56,180 nt of DNA from Akkermansia muciniphila (GTDB lineage Bacteria; Verrucomicrobiota; Verrucomicrobiia; Limisphaerales; F1-80-MAGS106), in contig CAMBEJ010000016.1 in the NCBI GenBank assembly GCA_945865375.1, positions 1-56,180 of the forward strand. Reading direction: 5' to 3'. The position numbers were made by a program, and so were the translations under genes. Shown here piece by piece: positions 8,138-17,480 of this stretch (its first letter is position 1; every line of letters starts with the position of its first letter). The notes under the pieces are model-generated. The model did no database searches, was not told the DNA's origin, and saw only the letters and a program-made list of their open reading frames with translations.

Positions 8138-9195
8138 TTTGAAGTCAGATGGGGATGAAAACCTTGTGTTTTGACCTGAATCCGATGCAACCCTTTGTCT
8201 AAGGTCACATACAGGGAGTGCGCGTCGGCACCGATCCCGAACTCAACATTGCTGGGGATCCCCCGCCAGTCCTCGAAGAGTCCTTTTTGGTTCCGAGGAC
8301 CCGTCTCGATGAAGATCAGCTCCCGTCCTGCGGGATCAATGACCATGAGACCAGGTCGCGCAAGACTGCGACAGGCCAGATAAATGTTTCCTTGGGTGTC
8401 CACGGTCATTCCGTCGCATCCATTTTCAACGCCGAAGTCGACAAGGGTTCTGGCCGGCCCGGAGACCAAACCATCCGAGCCGAGGGGGAAGGCATAAACC
8501 TTCATCGCGCCTCGCTTCGGTTCAGGGTCCGTCGGGCGCAGCCGGTTTCCTCCATTATTGTGGTCCCCCACATACAATGTCTTCTGATCGGGGCTGAGGA
8601 CAATTCCGTTTGGTTTTTCGACGGCCTGAGTGATCTCGATCACGGTGCCATCGCGATCGAGGCGATACACAGCCTCGCGCTCCAATTCGCGTGGTTCGGC
8701 TCCCCCGTAGCGGGGGTCCGAGAAATAGATCCTTCCTTTGAGATCCACACACAAATCGTTGGGGGAGTTGAAACGGCGGCCATGAAAGCGGTCCGCAAGG
8801 GTGGTTCCTTTCTGGGTCGTGAGATCCCACCGAATAAGCCGGCGGCCTCCGCCATCTGCCCCGTCGCAGGAGACCATGGAGCCATCCCTTTGAAACGTCA
8901 GGCCGTTTGATTTGCCAGAGTTCGGAGTGAACACCGAAATTTTGCGCGTTTTTGGATCGTAACGAAGGATCATGCCGTTGTCGGTGCCGAACGGCATGTC
9001 GGTGAAATAAATGCTGCCGTCGGGCGCCACGGCCGGACCTTCAGTGAGGCCGCTGTTCAGCCGCTCCTGGCGCGAGTGCAGCAGCTCCAGCTTGGAGTCC
9101 GCCGACACGACCGAATTTTCCGCCCCGTAAGCCGCGTGCCCACCGTAGTTGAGGCACAACGCCGCCACCAATGAGAACACCAATGGAGCCTTCAT
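8134..9195 (-). CDS. Secreted SMP-30/gluconolactonase-like lactonase
   Basis: A 353-residue protein from the ATG at 9195; the frame opens at 9234, but the start at 9195 gives a clean signal peptide (MKAPLVFSLVAALCLNYGGH, then AAYGA). The mature part is a six-bladed SMP-30 propeller: LTEGPAVAPDGSIYFTDMPF holds the first metal Glu, RRFNSPNDLCVDLKGRIYFS the Asn-Asp pair, and VEKPNGIVLSPDQKTLYVGD and CDGMTVDTQGNIYLACR the later Asn and Asp ligands. Such enzymes open sugar lactones with a divalent metal. It is first in a three-gene operon with an NHL protein and a zinc dehydrogenase, all overlapping by 4 bp, and probably acts in the periplasm. Confidence 0.88.
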   Translation of the reverse strand: MKAPLVFSLVAALCLNYGGHAAYGAENSVVSADSKLELLHSRQERLNSGLTEGPAVAPDGSIYFTDMPFGTDNGMILRYDPKTRKISVFTPNSGKSNGLTFQRDGSMVSCDGADGGGRRLIRWDLTTQKGTTLADRFHGRRFNSPNDLCVDLKGRIYFSDPRYGGAEPRELEREAVYRLDRDGTVIEITQAVEKPNGIVLSPDQKTLYVGDHNNGGNRLRPTDPEPKRGAMKVYAFPLGSDGLVSGPARTLVDFGVENGCDGMTVDTQGNIYLACRSLARPGLMVIDPAGRELIFIETGPRNQKGLFEDWRGIPSNVEFGIGADAHSLYVTLDKGLHRIQVKTQGFHPHLTSK

Positions 9196-9311
9196 AATGT
9201 TTCTCGAAATAGGTTGTCGATTCTCAAGCATCATGCCACGAATCTCCCGCGCACGATGAATGATCCCTGATCAGAGCGCAATCCTCGTCGCAAGGAAAGA
9301 ATGGCGTAGTC

Positions 9312-12300
9312 TCATTCGGTCGCCAGGCGATAGTAACCTTCAGAATCGGTGGCCAGCTCGGTCGTTTGGATCATTCCCGCAGCCGGCATCAGGAGAGATC
9401 TCAGCGGTTGCCAAGTTCCTGAGGTGAGGCTGGGGCGCGTTTGCAACAAAAAGCTCCGGCCGGGTGGCGAAGCAAATGTGAAGTGGACCACACCCTCACC
9501 GCCTGGGTACGCACGCAGAGCAAGGAAGCTGGCCCGGAGGCTTGGATCGGTTCGGTTGAGGTATTCCTGCCTGCTGTTGAACCCATCGCCGTCGGGGTCG
9601 CCACCGCCGCCGTTTGGACCTGCAGGGTCAGCGGCATCGAGCCCATGGAGCCGTTCCCAGGCATCGGGCAACCCGTCGGCATCCTCATCGGCGTCGCCGG
9701 GTGTGGCGGTAGCTGAATACCAGTTCGACGGGTCGTCGCCGTAGCCGAAGGCGCCTTTCCGGGTGATGGAAAGCCCCGTGCCTGAGGCACCCTCAGGCCA
9801 CGGTGGATCTGCTGAGTAGGCCACCTGATCGACCACCACATAGGCTCCACGCTGAGTGTTGGCACCCTCAGGCAGGCTTGGTTTGACGAGTTGGAGGGTC
9901 TCCGTATCGTTGTTGAGCGCGTTCCTCCAGGGTCCGAACAAGGGCACGCTCGCGTCCAGTCCGTAACGGGCGCGGAAGGCTGACTCAGCGAATGGGTCCT
10001 TGGCCGGGCTAAAGCCCACCACCAGCAGATGGCCGCGGGGGGGCAACACCACATCTGGTGGGAAGTTGAATTCCACGCCGCCGCGCAAAAGCCATGTGTT
10101 CGTTCGAGCTGCTGGATCAAAAAGAAGCGCTGACTGGTCCGTGACGTTGTGCAATTCGACAAATTCGTCGTGTTGGTTATTCTCGGAGCCGAACGCGGGC
10201 GGGTCATAAAGGATCTCGCTGATCACAATTGGACCCACCCTGGGGCCAGCATTGAGCGCGGCGGGTGTCGCCGATATTTGGGCGACGAAATGTTCCGCTC
10301 CGGTGCTGGTCTCGAACCTGCCGAAGGAGACATCCTGGTCTGCGGCGGCGAAAGTGAAGCCATGCCGCCACCCCGTGAGGTTGCCTTCGGCGTCCGCGCT
10401 GAATAGCCAGACATCATCCCCCAGGTTGTTCAGACCGAACCCGGGGGCATTGGCTTGGTGAAAGACCTTTTCATCGAGGACCAGGAATCCACGGGCGCTG
10501 ATCTTTGTCCCTGCTGGCAGCCGGACTTTCTTTGGAGCACCCAAGCTGTCGGTCAGCCACCAACCACTGAGATCCGCAGGGGTCGCCTCCGGGTTGTAGA
10601 GCTCGAGCCATTCGCTTTTCCCCGGCCGTGGATGGCTGAGCAGCTCATTCACCTTCACGTGCGGCACCGGAATTGGCGCAGGGTCCATCAGGCCCGGTGA
10701 GCCACCGGGCACCGTGCTCAGGCGCCATCGCCCCGGCTCAGTGGCGTTGGGAGTGGGAGTCGCCTCGTCGGCCAAGACCAGCGAGAATCCGAACCCTCCA
10801 GCAAGCGGTTGCCAACGATCAGAGAACCTCAAATCAAAGAGGGGCTCCTCGACCGGGCCCGCGAGCGCGAGGCGCTCGCCTTGATCGTCCAGGCTCCCGG
10901 CGAATTGGCCGGCGATCTGCGTGACGCCCGGATAACGAGAGAGAAACGCCGCTTGATTGCCCACCACGAGGACGCGCTCCCCGGGAGCCAACCGGGTCAC
11001 AGCGCTCCGAGGTGTGAACCGGTAATCGATGCCTGCTGTGAAATGGTAACCCACGAGATCGACCGGTTCGGACGAGATGTTCTTGAGCTCCAGAAATTCG
11101 AAGTCACTCGCGGTGTAGAGAGATCCTGAGGGGGCCGGCTCCGGATGGAACATCAGCTCCGTCAAGACCAGTTGCGGAGGCTTGACCACAAACGTGGCTG
11201 CTACCGGACTCGACCAAGTCGAGGAAGATGGGGGGCCGCGTTGGATCTTTCCATTATCGCGCACCCGGGCGACGACGCGGGCATTGGCGGTGAGGGTGAT
11301 GGGTCCGAGGTAGGTCAACGACGTGGGAGTATTGGTGCCGCCTGAAGGTCGAGGGTCGGTGCCATCAAGCGTATAAAAGAGCGTCACGTTCGTCGGGTTG
11401 GAAACCATCAGCGGCGGTTGGATGGTGAGCGTGAAGCCGGGGGTGACGACCGCGCTCTCGGAACTGAGCCTGGGTGGATGGGCCATCTGGAGATCAATCC
11501 ATTCCAGACGGTTCGAAATCCAGGTCTTCATGATCCGGATCTCGTTGGCGTAGCTGGTTCGAGGGAGGGTTTCTGACCACCGTTTGGCTTCGCGAGGCTG
11601 GCTTAAATACACCTGGTTGGTCATTCTATCGATCACCGAAAACATGTTGTTTTGCGACAGGGCAGTCAATCGAAAGGCTTGCCAACGATCGATCCAAAGC
11701 TGCCATGAGTCGCGATCCGCCAGAACCCTAGGCCACCAAGGAGAGGAGAAGAGTCCACCGCCGGTGTCCCAGACTCTCGGGTTGTTGTCGCGATCATCCC
11801 CCTTGCTCTCCCAGGCGCGGTCGTAATCCCAGCGAGGTCCGTATTCGAGTTTCCCCTCACGCCGCTTGTAAAAGTAGGTGCTGAGACGAATCGCGTCGAC
11901 TTGGCCGCTGAGTGTTTCGAGAATATGAAAATCGATCCAATTGGTGATTTCGATGAATCCTCGATAGCCCAGGACGGGGTCGCGCCAGTTGGGGTTGGTA
12001 GCCCTCAGAGCCGCGTCGAGATCGGCGAAGTATTTCTTGAGATATGCCAGTTGCGGCGCACGCTGCGGCGATTTCATCTCACGTTCCTTCGGTTCGACGT
12101 AGGCGTTCTGGGCACCGCCGGCTGAGAAACCGTTGTCTCCGGCGTCCAAGCGATCCGTTTTAAACATGTAGCTGCCAGTCACTTCCGGGAAAGCCACATC
12201 CTCCGGCTGCGCCTTGGGGGCGTTTATTCGGTTCTTTGACAGGCCGGGTTTTTCCATGAGTACATACACGCCGAACCAATCATTCGAGCGGATAGGCCCG

Positions 12301-14330
12301 CCTTTGTTGAGGTACACCTCTACGAAGCGGGTGCGCGGCGCGGAAAAATTCATCTGCCGACTGATCTCCATCGTGAACGGGTTATGAATGAGGGGTGGAT
12401 CAAAAGTGTTCGGCGCATAGAGCACCCACTCTGAATCCTCAGGCATGCCGAGAACCGCGAGGTCCTTGTCCTGGTCGAACTCATCCCACCATTCGATGGC
12501 GAAGTTCGACTGCGGCTGACCGCCGGTGCTTGAGCCTCGAGTCTTTGCTCCGCCACGGGTGCTCAGGGTCGGTCGGCTGCGCAGCGAGGTTTGGCCGTTC
12601 ACAGGCTCATAGAGACTGACATGCAGCGCCGTGTTCCGGGTGCCCCCGATGGCAGCGGATTTCAGAGTGGTCAGGATGATGATCGGGAGGGTGGATGTGA
12701 ACGTGGGAAAATGAGCGGGACTGTTGGTGAGCGCAAGGTATGTTTCGCTGGTCGGAGGCCCGGGCAGCAGACCCACCTCGAAGGCTCGTGCCCGCACTTG
12801 AACGGTGTTGCTCACGCCGAATGGGCCGCTATAAGTTCGAAGGTTCTGGTTGGTCTCGTGAGGGAAGCTGCCATCGAGTGTGTAACGGATGACCGCAAAG
12901 GGGTCGTTGCAGCTTAGGAGCAAGGAAAAGGGTTGCACGAAGGTGCCGCTGGATCGTGAGAAATCGACCGGAGGTGCAAAACCCGCACCGCTCTCGACGT
13001 TGCGCGACCCAGGCGTGGGTTTCGTAAAGAACCCGACCTGATTCGGGGCGCCGGACACGCGGCCGTAGCTGATGTCGCGCGTCTGTCGCGGAAAGAGGGG
13101 TGCAAATTCAGAAATCACTTCGCCGTCGGGCGTGACCAGCCCAAGGTAATCACCCTTCTCGTCGAGCTTAAAGTTGGTATGGAGCCGTTTCGTCGGGTTG
13201 ATCTTGTTTTTTTGGGAGGCGAACACGACGAGATAGGAGTCGCCCTCCAGCGTGTAATCTGGGAACTGCCACTTGGCTAAATCCAGGGCATCGTCTGTCA
13301 GCGACCAGCCCAGCAAACTCACGGGCGTTGCCCCCGCGTTGTAGATCTCGATCCAGTCTGACTTGTCCTTGTCGTCGTCCAGCAGAGTTTTGTCGTTATC
13401 GCCCATAAACTCGCTTATCATCAAGTTCTTCCTGGCGGCTTCGGGGGCCAGCTTGAGCTTCCAAGATCCTCCCACGAACGCGTTCGGAGCGCCGAGATCG
13501 TCCGTGATCTGATGGCCGTCGCGCCAATGAAACTCCACATCGCCTTTGGGCGGCTGCGGAAACGAAAAGGAAAAATGCGCAGGTGCGATTTGCCGGACTT
13601 CCGTCGAAGCAACCCCGTTGACAAGGAGGTCGCCGACCTTGACTCCCACCACCGGTTCGCTGAAAAAAACCTCCATCTCCTGGAGTTCATCCACGGTGGC
13701 GTTTTCCGGTGGAAGGGTGTCGACAACCGTGGGCGCCGCCGTGTCCACTGACGCCGCTAGCCGCATCTCCATCACGAAATCACTGCTGCCGGAGAGCGAG
13801 GAATTGAAGGCATGAATGGCTAGCACGTTCACACCACTGTTGAGGATCTCCCATGGCCGGGGGACGACATAAGTGTCAGCAAACAGGGGTTCTTGCAGGG
13901 CCGGCAGGGCGTTCACATCATAGGTGAGCTCACCCTCGGGCACATTGAAGCGTGCGATTTCCTTCCCGTTAAGCCAGGCAATGAATCCGTCGTCGCTCAG
14001 CGCGTGGAGCACGAGCGACCCAGTTTTGCCAGGGTCCGTGGTGGAGAACTGCCTCCGTAGATACACGCTCGAGTAGCCTCCCTGCATGTCCGTTAGCGCA
14101 GTGCCTGAGAAGGGTTCTCCGTAAAAAAACGGGCTGGAACCCTGCGTCCAGGAAGTATCTACAAAGTCCTTTTGGCGCCAGAGCGTGCCGGGCGTGGAGG
14201 CAGGCGCTCTGCCCTTGAAATAGCGCCAGCTCGAACCCGCTGGGATGGCATCGTCAGCGAGCAGCGCGCTTGGCGTTGCACCGCCTCCTGACGAGAGTAG
14301 CAGCCAGAGGATCCAAGGACGAAGCCGCAT
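9312..14330 (-). CDS. Giant secreted CotH/lamin-tail-domain protein
   Basis: A 1672-residue exoprotein if it starts at the ATG at 14330, where MRLRPWILWLLLSSGGGATP begins a signal peptide; the frame opens 30 codons earlier. In order: a galactose-binding-like/PA14-like segment (SWRYFKGRAP ... LVLHALSDDGFIAWLNGKEI), a lamin-tail domain (LMISEFMGDNDK, DWIEIYNAGATPVSLLGWSL), a chitobiase-type repeat (VIRYTLDGSFP), a CotH kinase-like domain (VEVYLNKGG; later PRWDYDRAWESKGDDRDN), a second chitobiase-type repeat (LFYTLDGTDPRPSG), three more lamin-tail domains, and a C-terminal calcium-binding type-3 repeat (DADEDADGLPDAWERLHGLD, GGDPDGDGFNSRQEYLNRTD). CotH domains are atypical protein kinases; such proteins are abundant in Verrucomicrobiota and thought to be surface or matrix proteins. 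Standing alone, its partner is unknown. Confidence 0.88.
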   Translation of the reverse strand: MRLRPWILWLLLSSGGGATPSALLADDAIPAGSSWRYFKGRAPASTPGTLWRQKDFVDTSWTQGSSPFFYGEPFSGTALTDMQGGYSSVYLRRQFSTTDPGKTGSLVLHALSDDGFIAWLNGKEIARFNVPEGELTYDVNALPALQEPLFADTYVVPRPWEILNSGVNVLAIHAFNSSLSGSSDFVMEMRLAASVDTAAPTVVDTLPPENATVDELQEMEVFFSEPVVGVKVGDLLVNGVASTEVRQIAPAHFSFSFPQPPKGDVEFHWRDGHQITDDLGAPNAFVGGSWKLKLAPEAARKNLMISEFMGDNDKTLLDDDKDKSDWIEIYNAGATPVSLLGWSLTDDALDLAKWQFPDYTLEGDSYLVVFASQKNKINPTKRLHTNFKLDEKGDYLGLVTPDGEVISEFAPLFPRQTRDISYGRVSGAPNQVGFFTKPTPGSRNVESGAGFAPPVDFSRSSGTFVQPFSLLLSCNDPFAVIRYTLDGSFPHETNQNLRTYSGPFGVSNTVQVRARAFEVGLLPGPPTSETYLALTNSPAHFPTFTSTLPIIILTTLKSAAIGGTRNTALHVSLYEPVNGQTSLRSRPTLSTRGGAKTRGSSTGGQPQSNFAIEWWDEFDQDKDLAVLGMPEDSEWVLYAPNTFDPPLIHNPFTMEISRQMNFSAPRTRFVEVYLNKGGPIRSNDWFGVYVLMEKPGLSKNRINAPKAQPEDVAFPEVTGSYMFKTDRLDAGDNGFSAGGAQNAYVEPKEREMKSPQRAPQLAYLKKYFADLDAALRATNPNWRDPVLGYRGFIEITNWIDFHILETLSGQVDAIRLSTYFYKRREGKLEYGPRWDYDRAWESKGDDRDNNPRVWDTGGGLFSSPWWPRVLADRDSWQLWIDRWQAFRLTALSQNNMFSVIDRMTNQVYLSQPREAKRWSETLPRTSYANEIRIMKTWISNRLEWIDLQMAHPPRLSSESAVVTPGFTLTIQPPLMVSNPTNVTLFYTLDGTDPRPSGGTNTPTSLTYLGPITLTANARVVARVRDNGKIQRGPPSSSTWSSPVAATFVVKPPQLVLTELMFHPEPAPSGSLYTASDFEFLELKNISSEPVDLVGYHFTAGIDYRFTPRSAVTRLAPGERVLVVGNQAAFLSRYPGVTQIAGQFAGSLDDQGERLALAGPVEEPLFDLRFSDRWQPLAGGFGFSLVLADEATPTPNATEPGRWRLSTVPGGSPGLMDPAPIPVPHVKVNELLSHPRPGKSEWLELYNPEATPADLSGWWLTDSLGAPKKVRLPAGTKISARGFLVLDEKVFHQANAPGFGLNNLGDDVWLFSADAEGNLTGWRHGFTFAAADQDVSFGRFETSTGAEHFVAQISATPAALNAGPRVGPIVISEILYDPPAFGSENNQHDEFVELHNVTDQSALLFDPAARTNTWLLRGGVEFNFPPDVVLPPRGHLLVVGFSPAKDPFAESAFRARYGLDASVPLFGPWRNALNNDTETLQLVKPSLPEGANTQRGAYVVVDQVAYSADPPWPEGASGTGLSITRKGAFGYGDDPSNWYSATATPGDADEDADGLPDAWERLHGLDAADPAGPNGGGGDPDGDGFNSRQEYLNRTDPSLRASFLALRAYPGGEGVVHFTFASPPGRSFLLQTRPSLTSGTWQPLRSLLMPAAGMIQTTELATDSEGYYRLATE

Positions 14331-14616
14331 GGTGTGTCCGATCGAACGCGAGATGAGGGAGAGTTGTTTTAGCACGGTACTGGGATCGTCAACGTATTGT
14401 TTTTCAGGGGTTTCGAGCAAACTGATGGCGTCAGGGTGTCCGGGTCAAGAAAAGACTGGTTGAGATCGCAACCCTGCACGACGGATCCGGGGCGATTTTG
14501 GGAACAGGCTGAGCCTAAACGAACAGACCTCACGCCATCGCTTCCGCGAATTGAATCAAGCGGTTGGATGGCTAAGGGGGAGTTCGTCCCGGCGAGCCAC
14601 ACCCTCTCCGAAGAAC

Positions 14617-16452
14617 TCAACGTGGGAGTGTTTTTCGCGCCTCTTCGAGCCATTTTGCTTGTTCAGGGAAAAGGTCATCCGTTTGCAGCCTGCTGAGGCA
14701 TTGGGTTGCTTTAGCCGCGTCGTTTTGGAGGATGGCTAATTCTGTCGAAGCCAGCCAGTAGGGATTCCTTTCGGCACCCGTGAGGTGGCGATCATCAATC
14801 TCCCTTAGAAGCTGTGCGGCTTCCTGGAGTCGCGAATTGAAGATGAGGGCCTGAGCCAGGTTGAGGGTTGCCCCGGTCGCTTTTGGAAACTGAGCTTTCA
14901 GCAGACGGGTGATTACCAGCAGTTTTTCAGGCTGTTCGCGGACCACGATCAGCGCTGCTGCGTAGCGGTTCATGGCTTCAGGCTTGTCGGGTTCCAGTTC
15001 CCACGCGCGCCTTCCCGCAGCGAGTAACTCTCCGCTGGATTTTGCCGAGAAACCAGCGTCGAAGATCAAGTTCCAAAATTCCGGGTTTTGTTCGAGTTTC
15101 CCTTGCAGCGGTTTGAGCACGGCTTGGACCATCTCAAAGGCTCCGATTTGCTGGAGCATCCGCCCCGCGTAAAGGGCCAGGGATGGATCGGTCATGGGAA
15201 GCTGCCGCATTTGGCCCAGGCTCGTTACCACATCCCGAGTGATTCCGAGTTCGTGGCATCCTTGGGCTTCAAAGAGGAAACTGAGAGCGGTCGCGTCCCG
15301 ATTCTGGGCCAGGCTCTCCCGCATCTGAATGGCTTTGGCCCGCAGGGCGTGCCAGTCTTTCGCTCTGGCGAGGATCTCGGCTTGCAGAATCCATAATCGA
15401 AGGCTTTGAATGTGCTTGGGAATTTCCCGCTGCAAAACCTGGGTTGCGAGATCCACGCGACCCACCTCCGCCAGGGTGCTGGCGAGATGGAAGGCCTCGG
15501 CGCCTGTCAAGGGGTTCGGGACTTTCTCATCGGCGAGCTTGGCCGCCCCGATGGGGTCACCTTTTTTTAAGAGCAGCCTCCACAGCATCAGATGGTCCTG
15601 AAGTTCGTTGCGCCTCGCCTCGACAAGCTGCCGCAGCGCATCCTTTGCCGCCGTCACGTCTCCTTGGTGCAGACTTGCCCGGTACCACAATCGTGTCGCG
15701 AGCGCGGCATCCCGAGGAATTTGTCGGGCCGCCACCAAACGATCGCGTGCCACGCCCGCGTCCGGGGCGTCCAGCAGCACGGAGAGAGCACTTTGGAAGA
15801 GTTGGGTGTCCGGGTTGCTTTTGACCGGCGCTGGCAGGGCCTTCAGCTCCTCTCGAATCTGAGGCGCCATTCCAAGGCGAAGGAGAGCGCCGAACCGGGT
15901 CGCGACGAGATCTTGAGCCTCCCGCAGGGGCTTGGGATCCGTGCCTAGAACAATCTGCTCAGGCGCGTTGAAAGTCTCAAATACCCGCATCGCCAGAACC
16001 ACGTCGGAGTAGTTGGTCTGGGATGCTCCCACGAGCCAAGCGGCAAGAGCCAGGGCTTCGATCCGGTTTTCGAACAAGGAGTCCTGCATGGTCAGCAGGT
16101 TGCGTGTTGATCCCCTGAGGACGGCCAAGTTGCCCGGGTTGCGCTGCCTCGCCATCCGCCATGTGCTGGCGGCCGTACGGGGGTCACCTGCCGTGGCCTG
16201 GGCTTGGGCTCGGTCGTTCATTTGGCGCGCTGCGATCATGTCCAAAAAGCTGATTTTTCGGACGGGCATCATCCCTTTCGGAGTGGTGATCCAATAGTCT
16301 GGGGTCAAAACAACCGCGTAGCAGAGTGCCAGCAGGCAAAGGAGCAGGACGAGACGAAGCCAACGGTCCTCCAGAATCACGGTGACGGTCGGTGACGATC
16401 CAAGCCACTTTCGAGCGGTCCTTTTAAACTGACGTTCTTTGTGGGTGCGCAT
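14617..16452 (-). CDS. Membrane-anchored TPR-repeat protein
   Basis: A 611-residue protein from the ATG at 16452, 5 bp after manA stops; the frame opens upstream inside manA. One transmembrane helix, WLRLVLLLCLLALCYAVVLT, lies at about residues 31-50 after a basic cytoplasmic tail, so the rest is probably outside the inner membrane. The body is helical with TPR-like pairs, for example AAASTWRMARQRNPGNLAVL-type helices near 95, DPIGAAKLADEKVPNPLTG near 295 and NRYAAALIVVREQPEKLLVI near 515. No enzymatic motif is seen. It may be an exopolysaccharide-system or tethering protein, given manA upstream, but this is inference. Confidence 0.75.
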   Translation of the reverse strand: MRTHKERQFKRTARKWLGSSPTVTVILEDRWLRLVLLLCLLALCYAVVLTPDYWITTPKGMMPVRKISFLDMIAARQMNDRAQAQATAGDPRTAASTWRMARQRNPGNLAVLRGSTRNLLTMQDSLFENRIEALALAAWLVGASQTNYSDVVLAMRVFETFNAPEQIVLGTDPKPLREAQDLVATRFGALLRLGMAPQIREELKALPAPVKSNPDTQLFQSALSVLLDAPDAGVARDRLVAARQIPRDAALATRLWYRASLHQGDVTAAKDALRQLVEARRNELQDHLMLWRLLLKKGDPIGAAKLADEKVPNPLTGAEAFHLASTLAEVGRVDLATQVLQREIPKHIQSLRLWILQAEILARAKDWHALRAKAIQMRESLAQNRDATALSFLFEAQGCHELGITRDVVTSLGQMRQLPMTDPSLALYAGRMLQQIGAFEMVQAVLKPLQGKLEQNPEFWNLIFDAGFSAKSSGELLAAGRRAWELEPDKPEAMNRYAAALIVVREQPEKLLVITRLLKAQFPKATGATLNLAQALIFNSRLQEAAQLLREIDDRHLTGAERNPYWLASTELAILQNDAAKATQCLSRLQTDDLFPEQAKWLEEARKTLPR

Positions 16453-16457
16453 GCTTC

Positions 16458-17453
16458 TTAGGTCTGATTGTCCGAGGCTTCGATGAGTAGGAAGCGCGCT
16501 CCGCCTTGCGTCTCCCACCGCGCTTGGCTCAAAGAGGCAGGCAGGAGGCAGAAGTCTCCTGGAAACAAAGATGCTTTTTCTCCGTCCCCTTCGATGATTA
16601 AATCCCCCTCCACGAGGGCTGCTATGGATGGTTTATCCAGGGCGATTGGTCGTGCCCGAGCCAGACCATCCCCTGGCTCGACGTCGCATATCGAGATTCG
16701 AAAAAGGGGGTCGCACACAAGAGTCTGGCATTCGAACCCGCGATCAGGGCTCCGCCGTGGTGAGATGAGCGAGGGTTCGAAGTCATCGAAGTTAATGCAC
16801 GCGAGCGACGGTTCCACATGGAGCTCACGCGGCTTTCCGTTTGGTCCGATCCGCTGCCAATCAAAAACCCTGTAGGTGGTGTCGGAGTTTTGCTGGATCT
16901 CAAAAATCACGAGCCCTTTGCCCAGAGCATGGACCCGCCCGCTAGGGACAAACAAGGCATCTCCCGCGCAGACCGGGAGCTGGTGAAAACATTGTTCGAC
17001 GGATCCGTCGTGGATCCGATCGATAAAATCTTGGCGTGTGGTCCCAGTCTTCAGACCCGCGTAGAGTAGGGCACCGGGATCTGCCCGGGCAACCCACCAC
17101 ATTTCGGTCTTGGGTTCGCCTCCCATCCTGAGCGCCAAGCCGGCAGGCGGGTGCACCTGGAGAGAGAGGTTCTCCTTTGCATCCAAGATCTTCATCAACC
17201 AAGGAAACCGCCCGGATTGAGATGGGAACCCTCCGAGCAGTTCCTTTGAGTAGTGTTGCATGGCCCACCTCAGACTCTGGCCCTGCCAGGGCCCGTTCCG
17301 GATGGTGCTGACGCCTTCTGGACGATCGCTGATCTCCCAGGATTCACCGGCGGGTCCTGGAAAGGGGATGATTTTTCCGTAAAGCCTTTCGAGGAGCCTG
17401 CCCCCCCACAGACGCTCCTTAACGATCGCCTCAAACAACAGCGGATAACTCAT
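16458..17453 (-). CDS. manA: Mannose-6-phosphate isomerase, class I
   Basis: A 331-residue cytosolic cupin enzyme that interconverts mannose-6-phosphate and fructose-6-phosphate, feeding glycan and exopolysaccharide synthesis. The zinc ligands are all visible: Gln99 and His101 in ENLSLQVHPP, Glu117 in KTEMWW and His175 in PSGRVHALG; the class-defining IFEIQQNSDTTYRVFDWQR follows. The C-terminal cupin half (GDLIIEGDGEKASLFPGDFC) is present. The length fits the short bacterial class I form. It is the middle gene of accA-manA-TPR with gaps of 27 and 5 bp. Confidence 0.93.
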   Translation of the reverse strand: MSYPLLFEAIVKERLWGGRLLERLYGKIIPFPGPAGESWEISDRPEGVSTIRNGPWQGQSLRWAMQHYSKELLGGFPSQSGRFPWLMKILDAKENLSLQVHPPAGLALRMGGEPKTEMWWVARADPGALLYAGLKTGTTRQDFIDRIHDGSVEQCFHQLPVCAGDALFVPSGRVHALGKGLVIFEIQQNSDTTYRVFDWQRIGPNGKPRELHVEPSLACINFDDFEPSLISPRRSPDRGFECQTLVCDPLFRISICDVEPGDGLARARPIALDKPSIAALVEGDLIIEGDGEKASLFPGDFCLLPASLSQARWETQGGARFLLIEASDNQT

Positions 17454-17480
17454 ACGCCTTCGCTCCTGTAGTGCCTGAGT

